47,145 nucleotides of DNA from an uncultured Oscillospiraceae bacterium (GTDB taxonomy: Bacteria; Bacillota; Clostridia; Oscillospirales; Oscillospiraceae), in the NCBI GenBank assembly GCA_944385665.1, contig CALWYB010000015.1, positions 1 through 47,145 on the forward strand. The letters are read 5' to 3'. Of the stretch, positions 37,865 through 44,472 are shown one piece after another. The notes beneath the pieces were generated by a model. That model made no database searches, was not told the DNA's origin, and was given only the letters and a program-made list of their open reading frames with translations. How positions within the stretch are numbered: position 1 is the first letter of the stretch; every line of letters starts with the position of its first letter. Position numbers and translations under genes: made by a program.

Positions 37865-39571
37865 ATGGCTGACGACATCAAGACCGGCGCCCCTACCACC
37901 GAGGGTCCCGCCCCCAGCCAGAACTTTATTCATGAATTTATTGCGGAGGACATTGCCCCCGGCGGACAGTTTGCCGGGATGCAGGTCCACACCCGTTTTC
38001 CGCCTGAGCCCAACGGCTACCTGCACATCGGCCACTGCAAGGCGCTGATCATCGACTTCGGCTCCGCTGAGAAGTTCGGCGGTATCTGCAACCTGCGTAT
38101 GGACGACACCAACCCCGCCAAAGAGGACACCGAGTTCGTGGACGCCATCAAAGAGGACATCCACTGGCTGGGCTTTGACTGGGGCGACCGGTTCTTCTAC
38201 GGCAGCGATTACTTTGAGAAGACCTATGAGCTGGCCGTGGGCCTGATCAAGAAGGGCCTGGCCTACGTGTGTGAGCTGACCCCCGAGCAGTTCAAGGAGT
38301 ACCGCGGCGACACCAACACCCCCGCCCGCTCCCCCTGGCGGGACCGGCCCATTGAGGAGAGCCTGGACCTGTTTGAGCGGATGAAGAACGGCGAGTTCCC
38401 CGAGGGCAAGTACACCCTGCGGGCCAAGATCGATCTGGCCAGCGGCAACTTCAATATGCGGGACCCGGTGCTCTACCGCATCCGGTATATCGAGCACCAC
38501 CGCCAGGGCACCAAGTGGTGCATCTTCCCCATGTACGACTTCGCCCACCCCATCCAGGACGCCCTGGAGGGCATCACCCACTCCCTGTGCTCCCTGGAGT
38601 ATGAGGACCACCGGCCCCTGTACGACTGGGTCATCAACAACACCGACGTGCCCAACAAGCCCCGGCAGATCGAGTTTGCCCGCCTGGGCATCAACTACAC
38701 GGTCATGTCCAAGCGGAAGCTGCGCAAGCTGGTGGAGGAGGGCTATGTGTCCGGCTGGGACGACCCCCGGATGCCCACCCTGTGCGGCCTGCGCCGCCGG
38801 GGCTACACCCCCGCCTCCATCCGCAACTTCTGCGACCGCATCGGCGTGGCCAAGAACACCTCCGTGGTGGAGTACAGCTTCCTGGAGCACTGCCTGCGGG
38901 AGGACCTGAATGAGCACGCCCAGCGGGCTATGGCGGTGCTGCGTCCCATCAAGCTGACCATCACCAACTACCCCGAGGGCCAGAGCGAGACCTTCCCCGT
39001 GGAGAATAACCCCAACGATCCCGACGCCGGTACCCGTGAGGTAAGCTTCTCCCGGGACCTGTATGTGGAGGCCGACGACTTCCTGGAGACCCCCATTCCC
39101 AAGTATAAGCGCCTCTACCCCGACGGCCCCGAGTGCCGCCTGAAGGGTGCCTACCTCATCAAGTGCACCGGCTGCGTCAAGGACGAGCAGGGCAATGTGG
39201 TGGAGATTCTGGCCACCTACGACCCCGACTCCAAGGGCGGCAACCCCGCCGACGGCCGGAAGGTGAAGGGCGCCACCATCCACTGGGTGGACGCCCACAC
39301 CGCCTTGGACGCTCAGGTGCGCCTGTACGACAACCTGTTTGCCGACGAGGCCCCCGACGCCGGCGACAAGAATTTCCTGGACTGCCTGAACCCCAACTCT
39401 CTGGAGGTGCTGACGGGCTGCAAGCTGGAGGCCGGCCTGGCCAACGCTCAGCCCAGCGACCGCTTCCAGTTCCTGCGTCTGGGTTACTTCTGTGCCGACA
39501 GCAAGGACTCCAAGCCCGGGGCTCTGGTGTTCAACCGCGCCGTCAGCCTGAAGGACGGCTTCAAAAAGTAA
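37865..39571 (+). CDS. glnS: Glutaminyl-tRNA synthetase
   Basis: 568 residues, full-length class I GlnRS. The HIGH motif is HIGH at 54-57 in PPEPNGYLHIGHCKA, then NLRMDDTNPAKE, and the KMSKS loop is VMSKR (280-284). Two C-terminal beta-barrel domains follow, with FSRDLYVEADDF and the long DPDSKGGNPADGRKVKGATIHWV block characteristic of GlnRS rather than GluRS. It makes Gln-tRNA directly, a route absent from many Firmicutes, which use GatCAB. CAGGAGG lies 8 nt before the ATG. Monocistronic with its own promoter and terminator. Confidence 0.97.
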   Translation: MADDIKTGAPTTEGPAPSQNFIHEFIAEDIAPGGQFAGMQVHTRFPPEPNGYLHIGHCKALIIDFGSAEKFGGICNLRMDDTNPAKEDTEFVDAIKEDIHWLGFDWGDRFFYGSDYFEKTYELAVGLIKKGLAYVCELTPEQFKEYRGDTNTPARSPWRDRPIEESLDLFERMKNGEFPEGKYTLRAKIDLASGNFNMRDPVLYRIRYIEHHRQGTKWCIFPMYDFAHPIQDALEGITHSLCSLEYEDHRPLYDWVINNTDVPNKPRQIEFARLGINYTVMSKRKLRKLVEEGYVSGWDDPRMPTLCGLRRRGYTPASIRNFCDRIGVAKNTSVVEYSFLEHCLREDLNEHAQRAMAVLRPIKLTITNYPEGQSETFPVENNPNDPDAGTREVSFSRDLYVEADDFLETPIPKYKRLYPDGPECRLKGAYLIKCTGCVKDEQGNVVEILATYDPDSKGGNPADGRKVKGATIHWVDAHTALDAQVRLYDNLFADEAPDAGDKNFLDCLNPNSLEVLTGCKLEAGLANAQPSDRFQFLRLGYFCADSKDSKPGALVFNRAVSLKDGFKK

Positions 39572-39587
39572 GCATATGACCAAAATA

Positions 39588-39626
39588 GCCCGGCGCACGT
39601 TAAAATGTGCGCCGGGCCGTTGTTTT
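39588..39626 (+). terminator. glnS terminator
   Basis: 11-bp stem GCCCGGCGCAC / GTGCGCCGGGC, 8-nt loop, then a T-rich run. Confidence 0.9.
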
Positions 39627-39644
39627 TCTCTTGCTGTGGAAAAC

Positions 39645-40544
39645 TTATCCTTCCTTCGGGGCGGAGCCTCTCTCATAAGCCTGCTGCTCCACATAAGCGG
39701 TGTACGCTGCCTCCCGCTCCTCGTTGTCATAGCGGGCCTCATACTCGTCCCACAGGGTGTACTCCCACAAGTTGATGGCGTTGAGCTGCTGGGGGCCGCC
39801 CATGGGGTTGTCATAGATCCAGCAGTTTACCACTCCGTCTTTGCTGGCCTCCACCGTGGCCCGGTACTCCATGTCTCCGATGGTAAGGGCAAATTCAAAC
39901 TGATAGATGGGTACGCCATCGAAGGATTCGCTGCACTGATAGGCGTTGCCATACCCGCCCCAAAAGAAGCGGTAGTCGGACAGGCCGCCCATCTCGGCAT
40001 AGCCCTGGGCGGCGGCTACAAAGGTGTCGAGGGCATCCTGGTCATAATTTTCCAGTTCCTCTTCCGTAAAGCGCGCCTGGAACTCTCCCCGCCTGACTTC
40101 CCGGTCGATGTACTTGGCCGCCCCCTCATAGTCTCCGGCCTTCATCTTTCCCAGAAATGCATTGGCCAGGTAGAACTCGTTGAGGTTGGTGTAGCACAGG
40201 CCGGTCTCCCTCACCTGGTTGATGCCCAGGAGCACGAGAGGTACCAAAAGGATCACCACAATGAGAGAGGCGATCCACCGGCGGCGGATCTTCTTCATCC
40301 CCTTGCGGAAGGTCTTTTCCCGTTTTTTCTCCGGCTCCTCCGGGACAGGCTCTGCCGGAACCGGTTCTGCCTCCGGCTCAGGCTCCTGGGGGGCAGGAAT
40401 ATCCCCTGTCATTGCCTGCCACGCCTGCTTGCAGGCGGAGCACTCCTTCAGATGCTCCTCTACCAGCTCCCGGCTGCTCTGGGTGCAGCAGCCGTCCACG
40501 TAGAGGGGAAGCAGGTCCTGAACAATCTCGCATTTGTTTTTCAT
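39645..40544 (-). CDS. Anti-sigma factor with zf-HC2 domain
   Basis: 299 residues. The N-terminal zinc-associated anti-sigma domain reads CEIVQDLLPLYVDGCCTQSS followed by HLKECSACKQAW (HxxxCxxC). A Pro/Glu-rich linker, one transmembrane helix (WIASLIVVILLVPLVLLGI) and an outside domain of about 150 residues follow. It would hold the neighbouring ECF sigma factor at the membrane until an envelope signal arrives. The ATG at 40544 overlaps the sigma stop as ATGA, with TTGGAGGG upstream, showing tight coupling. The outside sensor domain is not recognised. Confidence 0.92.
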   Translation of the reverse strand: MKNKCEIVQDLLPLYVDGCCTQSSRELVEEHLKECSACKQAWQAMTGDIPAPQEPEPEAEPVPAEPVPEEPEKKREKTFRKGMKKIRRRWIASLIVVILLVPLVLLGINQVRETGLCYTNLNEFYLANAFLGKMKAGDYEGAAKYIDREVRRGEFQARFTEEELENYDQDALDTFVAAAQGYAEMGGLSDYRFFWGGYGNAYQCSESFDGVPIYQFEFALTIGDMEYRATVEASKDGVVNCWIYDNPMGGPQQLNAINLWEYTLWDEYEARYDNEEREAAYTAYVEQQAYERGSAPKEG

Positions 40545-41020
40545 CGCAGTCCCTCCAAATTCTGTCTCAGCATTTGTTTGGCCCGGTAGTAGGTGACTTT
40601 GGCCCAGCTCTCTGACTTGCCCTTCATGGCCGAGATCTCTTTTAAGGAAATCTCGCCGTAGACGTGGAGGATCACCACGTCCCGGAAATCCTCCGGCAGG
40701 TCGGCCACCGCCCGGCGCAGGGCGTTCTGGACCTCCCGGGCGGAGAGGGTCTCCTCCGGTCCGGGCTGGGGGATGTCGGTGAGGGTGTGTTTCCGGCGGC
40801 TCTCCTTGCGACACTGGCTGAGCCACAGGTTTTTCCCGATGGCGCACAGCCAGGTGAACATCTGCCCCTGCTCTTTATAGCGGCCAATGTGGAGCAGGGC
40901 CCGGTAAAAGACCTCCTGGGTCAGATCCTCCGCCTGGTGGGGATCGCCGGAGAGGGCCAGCAGGAAGCGGTATACCCGGTCATAGTAGACCTGGCAGGCC
41001 GCCGCAAAATCCTGGCTCAT
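40541..41020 (-). CDS. ECF-type RNA polymerase sigma factor
   Basis: 159 residues with sigma region 2 (VYYDRVYRFLLALSGDPHQAEDLTQEVFYRALLH, -10 recognition FTWLCAIGKNLWL) and region 4 (LRRAVADLPEDFRDVVILHVYGEISLKEISAMKG, -35 recognition). It directs polymerase to stress or envelope genes when freed by the anti-sigma partner. The ATG at 41020 has GGAGGGGAGGGG upstream; the in-frame ATG at 41062 falls at the expected transcription start of the ECF promoter, so it is excluded. Confidence 0.94.
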   Translation of the reverse strand: MSQDFAAACQVYYDRVYRFLLALSGDPHQAEDLTQEVFYRALLHIGRYKEQGQMFTWLCAIGKNLWLSQCRKESRRKHTLTDIPQPGPEETLSAREVQNALRRAVADLPEDFRDVVILHVYGEISLKEISAMKGKSESWAKVTYYRAKQMLRQNLEGLR

Positions 41021-41066
41021 GGTGCATCCCCTCCCCTCCGGTTCCCTGTTGGTTGGTTCCATCTGT

Positions 41067-41093
41067 TAAACGCGAAATATTCCGAAACGTTAC
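41067..41093 (-). promoter_or_regulatory. ECF-type promoter (autoregulation)
   Basis: Minus strand: GTAACGTTT (-35; GTAAC at 41089-41093) and CGTTTA (-10; 41067-41072). The AAC-N16-CGT spacing is the ECF consensus. It lies immediately upstream of the sigma gene. Confidence 0.68.
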
Positions 41094-41104
41094 AGCTTTT
41101 TGAA

Positions 41105-41137
41105 AAAAATAGGGATGGCAATGCCATCCCTATTTTT
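41105..41137. terminator. Bidirectional terminator after recD2
   Basis: Perfect 15-bp stem AAAAATAGGGATGGC / GCCATCCCTATTTTT, loop AAT. On the minus strand it ends in a T-run behind recD2. Confidence 0.9.
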
Positions 41138-41149
41138 GTTTTTCGTTTG

Positions 41150-41250
41150 ATGGTGCAGACTTCTGCTTTCGCCCAGAAGCAAAACGAAGTTTTGCACAAA
41201 GTTCTTTGCCAAGCTTTCTTTCAAGAAAGCGGCTTTTCTTACAAGGAAAG
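41150..41250. repeat. Cluster of small palindromes behind recD2 (possible dispersed intergenic repeat)
   Basis: Three perfect or near-perfect short hairpins in a row: GCAAAAC-GAA-GTTTTGC (41179-41195), GCTTTCTT-TC-AAGAAAGC (41213-41230) and CTTTTCTT...AAGGAAAG (41233-41250, overlapping the recD2 stop). The sequence is AT-rich compared with its flanks. Copies elsewhere in the genome cannot be checked here. Confidence 0.45.
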
Positions 41251-43443
41251 TAACCTAGCACGTAGCCCAGAGTAGCGGCGGGTCTGGCGGTTGTTGGCCA
41301 CCATGCGCTCCACCGCCTGGTCGTCCCCCACGATGATAAACAGCTCTTTCGCCCGTGTAATGGCAGTGTACAGCACGCCCCGGGTCATGAGCATGGGCGC
41401 TCCATCCAAAGCGGCCAAAATCACCGCCCGGTACTCGCTGCCCTGGGCCTTATGTACCGTCACCGCGAAGGCGGGCTCCAGCTCCCCAAGCATGTCGGGG
41501 CTGTACTCCACGATTTTCCCATCAAAATCCACGGTGATGCACTCCCGATCCACCGATCGGATGACACCGATGTCGCCATTGAACATCCCCATGCCGGAGT
41601 CGGTGCCGCCGTCCTCCCGCCAAAGGATGTCGTAGTTGTTCTTCACCTGCATGACCCGGTCTCCCGCCCGGAAGATCCAGTCCCCGAAGCGGCGCTCGCC
41701 CTTCTTCTCGTCGGGCGGGTTCAGGGCGGCCTGGAGGGCCTGGTTGAGCACTGCGGTGCCGGTGCCCCGGCGGCGGGTGGGAGACAGGACCTGGATCTGA
41801 TCGGCGGGAATCCCCATATTTTCCGGCAGCCGGCGGCGGCACAGGTCCACGATGGTCTCCGCCGCACTCTGGGCGTCCCGCCGGCGCAGGAAAAAGAAGT
41901 CTCCCCGGTTCTCCCGCAGGTTGGGCAGCACCCCCTGATTGACCTGGTGGGCGTTGCGGACGATGGCGCTCTGGGCCGCTTGGCGGAAAATTTCGGTGAG
42001 CCGCACGGTGGGCACCACCTGGCTGCGGATCAGGTCGGAAAACAGGTTGCCCGGCCCCACGGAGGGCAGCTGGTCGGGGTCGCCCACCAGCACCAGGCGG
42101 CAATCGTCTCTTAACGCGGACAGAAGGGCCGCCATGAGGGGCACGTCCACCATGGACACCTCGTCCACGATGACAGCGTCTACCTCCAGGGGGTCGTACT
42201 CGTTGCGGGTAAAGACCAGCTGTCCGGTGTGGGGATCAAAGCCGGTCTCCAGCAGGCGGTGAATGGTGGAGGCGTCGGTGGAGCACAGCTCCCCCAGGCG
42301 CTTGGCCGCCCGTCCGGTGGGGGCGGCCAAGGCGGTCTCCATGCCCATGGCCTCAAAGAGGGCCAGCACGCCCCGGAGACAGGTGGTCTTGCCGGTGCCC
42401 GGCCCGCCGGTGAGAAGCATAACCTGGCGGCTGGCCGCCTGCTCCACTGCCTGGCGCTGCTGAGGCGCATAGGTGATGCCCTGGCGGTGCTGGATTTTTT
42501 TCAGCAGCTTGTCAAGGTCGTCGGGGGGCAGCAGCTCGGCCTGGCTCATCTCTCCGATGCGCTGGGCGATGTACACCTCCGCCTCATAAATTTGAGGCAG
42601 ATAGACCGCCTCCTCCCCGGCGATCTCCTCCCGGACGATCTTCCCCCGGGTGTTCAGCGTGTTCAGGGACTGCTCCAGCAGCTCCCCATCCACCCCCAGC
42701 AGCTGCCCGGTGGCCGCCACCAGTTTACCGGCCGGGAGAAAGCTGTGGCCGTTGTTCAGGTTGTGGTCCAGCTCGAAGAGCAGTCCGGCCTCCCGGCGGA
42801 GAGGCGCCTCCCCCTCCACCCCCAGCTCCAGGGCCAGGGCGTCGGCCTGGGAGAAGTCCACCCCAAACTCCCACCCGGAGAGCAGATAGGGGTTGGACCG
42901 CACCGCCTCCAGGGCCACGTCCCCGTAGCTTCGATACAGGGGCATGGCCAGCTCCAGGGGCAGCTGGTGCTGGCTGAGAAACTCCATCAGGCGGCGCATC
43001 CCCATCTGCTGGCGGAAGGCATTGCTGATGGTGCGGGCACGCTTGGGGGAGATCCCCCGGATTTTCGTCAGTTTGTCCGGCTCCTCCTCGATGACGTTGA
43101 GAGTGTCCTCCCCGAACTCCTCCACCAGCAGCCGGGCGGTGGCCTTGCCCACCCCCTTCACCGCTCCGGAGGCCAGATAGTGGTAGACCTCTTTCAAACC
43201 CTGGGGCAGGCGGCGCTCCACCACGTCGGCCCGGAACTGGGTGCCGTAGGTGGCGTGGCGCACCCACTCCCCCCGGACGGTGAGGTACTCCCCCGGGGAT
43301 ACCCCGGGCATGGAGCCCACCACCGTCATCTCCTCCTCCCCCACGTCCAGGCGGAGGATGGTGTAGCCGTTTTCCTCGTTTTGAAAAATAATGGAGGAGA
43401 CGGTACCCTCCAGTACCGGCTTCTCCGTGCCCTCCTGGTTCAT
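41239..43443 (-). CDS. recD2: RecD2-type SF1B DNA helicase
   Basis: 734 residues, typical RecD2 length. An OB-like N-terminal domain (residues 8-75), helix-hairpin-helix repeats (VKGVGKATARLLVEEFG, LTKIRGISPKRARTI), then a helicase core with Walker A GGPGTGKTT (346-354), motif II DEVS (427-430), VGDPDQLPSVG and the C-terminal VTVHKAQGSEY and YTAITRAK motifs. It unwinds DNA 5'-3' and acts in repair outside RecBCD. AGGAGGAGACGGG precedes ATG 43443. It is third in an operon with two small membrane protein genes. Confidence 0.97.
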   Translation of the reverse strand: MNQEGTEKPVLEGTVSSIIFQNEENGYTILRLDVGEEEMTVVGSMPGVSPGEYLTVRGEWVRHATYGTQFRADVVERRLPQGLKEVYHYLASGAVKGVGKATARLLVEEFGEDTLNVIEEEPDKLTKIRGISPKRARTISNAFRQQMGMRRLMEFLSQHQLPLELAMPLYRSYGDVALEAVRSNPYLLSGWEFGVDFSQADALALELGVEGEAPLRREAGLLFELDHNLNNGHSFLPAGKLVAATGQLLGVDGELLEQSLNTLNTRGKIVREEIAGEEAVYLPQIYEAEVYIAQRIGEMSQAELLPPDDLDKLLKKIQHRQGITYAPQQRQAVEQAASRQVMLLTGGPGTGKTTCLRGVLALFEAMGMETALAAPTGRAAKRLGELCSTDASTIHRLLETGFDPHTGQLVFTRNEYDPLEVDAVIVDEVSMVDVPLMAALLSALRDDCRLVLVGDPDQLPSVGPGNLFSDLIRSQVVPTVRLTEIFRQAAQSAIVRNAHQVNQGVLPNLRENRGDFFFLRRRDAQSAAETIVDLCRRRLPENMGIPADQIQVLSPTRRRGTGTAVLNQALQAALNPPDEKKGERRFGDWIFRAGDRVMQVKNNYDILWREDGGTDSGMGMFNGDIGVIRSVDRECITVDFDGKIVEYSPDMLGELEPAFAVTVHKAQGSEYRAVILAALDGAPMLMTRGVLYTAITRAKELFIIVGDDQAVERMVANNRQTRRYSGLRARLLSL

Positions 43444-43461
43444 CCCGTCTCCTCCTTCTTG

Positions 43462-43803
43462 TTATGGTTCCTCGTCCCGGCTGAGCCACTCCTCCAGGCT
43501 CCCGGCGGGACAGCAGCTGACCCAGTTCCACCGCCGGGACAGATTCAGGGCCAACTCCCGGCCCTGGGGGGTGAGGCTGCGGTCAAAAATCACCGCCCAG
43601 CCCCGGAAGGCGCCGCTCTCCCGGCACCAGGCCAGCCAGCGCAGGGTGGCCTCCAGCCCCTCGCCGTCCCCTTCTCCAGGCAGGACCATCCAAAGCCGCT
43701 CCCCCCGAAGGGGGCGCAGCAGACGTCCAAACAAATACCACAGCAGGGCCGCCGCCCAAATCACAAACAGCACCGCCGCCGCCAGTTCTCCCAACCGCGT
43801 CAA
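43462..43803 (-). CDS. Small membrane-anchored protein of unknown function
   Basis: 113 residues from a TTG at 43803, chosen because GGAGG lies 8 nt upstream; the GTG at 43812 overlaps that SD. One transmembrane helix (LAAAVLFVIWAAALLWYLFG), then a cytosolic domain of about 80 residues with ERLWMVLPGEGDGEGLEATLRWL, WAVIFDRSLTPQGRELAL and a WNWVSCCPAG turn. Not assigned to a family. It lies 18 nt upstream of recD2 and belongs to its operon. Confidence 0.72.
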   Translation of the reverse strand: MTRLGELAAAVLFVIWAAALLWYLFGRLLRPLRGERLWMVLPGEGDGEGLEATLRWLAWCRESGAFRGWAVIFDRSLTPQGRELALNLSRRWNWVSCCPAGSLEEWLSRDEEP

Positions 43804-43849
43804 GGATACCACCTCCGGGCCATCCTATGCCTGGGAGCGGTGGGTGGTG

Positions 43850-44338
43850 TCAGGAGAACAGGTTAACCCCCACGTGGGTTAGGGCGGTCATGATGCACCC
43901 GGCGGTAAGCACGCCCAGCAGCACGGCCGGGAATGCCTTCCGCAGGCGCATGTTCAAAAAGGCGGCCGCCAGAGAGCCGGTCCAGGCTCCGGTGCCGGGC
44001 AGAGGGATGGCCACAAAGAGCCACAGGCCGATATACTTGTACTTGCTCACCTTCTGCCCCTTCAAATGGGCCTTTTTCTCCATCTTATCCACCACACCGT
44101 TGAGCCGGGGCATATACCGGCGCATCATCATAAAAATCTTGCGGATATAGACGATAATGAAGGGGGCGGGAATAATGTTGCCGATGACGGCGGAGACAAA
44201 GGCCTCCTGATAGGGCAGGCCCAGGGCCACGCCGAAGGGAATGCCGCCCCGCAGCTCGATAATGGGGATCATGGAAACCAGGGTGGTGAACACGCACCGC
44301 CCAAAATCGGTCTGGGTTAAAAAGTGCATGATATCCAT
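43850..44338 (-). CDS. COG2426 small multidrug-export-like membrane protein
   Basis: 162 residues, four to five hydrophobic helices. The start VFTTLVSMIPIIELRGGIPFGVALG, the IIPAPFIIVYIRKI segment and IGLWLFVAIPLPGTGAWTGSLAAAFL are hallmarks of COG2426 (annotated as small multi-drug export proteins, though transport is unproven and relatives belong to the DedA/VTT superfamily). The ATG at 44338 has AAGGAG 12 nt upstream, a little long. First gene of the recD2 operon. Confidence 0.88.
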   Translation of the reverse strand: MDIMHFLTQTDFGRCVFTTLVSMIPIIELRGGIPFGVALGLPYQEAFVSAVIGNIIPAPFIIVYIRKIFMMMRRYMPRLNGVVDKMEKKAHLKGQKVSKYKYIGLWLFVAIPLPGTGAWTGSLAAAFLNMRLRKAFPAVLLGVLTAGCIMTALTHVGVNLFS

Positions 44339-44416
44339 GGGGAAACAAAACTCCTTTGTAAGATCCGCCCGGCCTCTCCTGCACGACAAAGGCTGCTTTC
44401 ACCGGGCGTCTTTACT

Positions 44417-44445
44417 ATCCTACACGGTTTGCCGTTTCCCGTCAA
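44417..44445 (-). promoter_or_regulatory. Promoter of the COG2426-recD2 operon
   Basis: Minus strand: TTGACG (44440-44445), 17-nt spacer, TAGGAT (44417-44422). Confidence 0.7.
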
Positions 44446-44472
44446 TGGAACGGAAATTAAGAAACCATAAAT

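Noticed and set aside
40545-40847. N-terminal extension of the anti-sigma factor frame
   Set aside because: It runs antisense-like through the sigma gene in another frame, Pro/Arg-rich, while ATG 40544 has an SD and the ATGA overlap.
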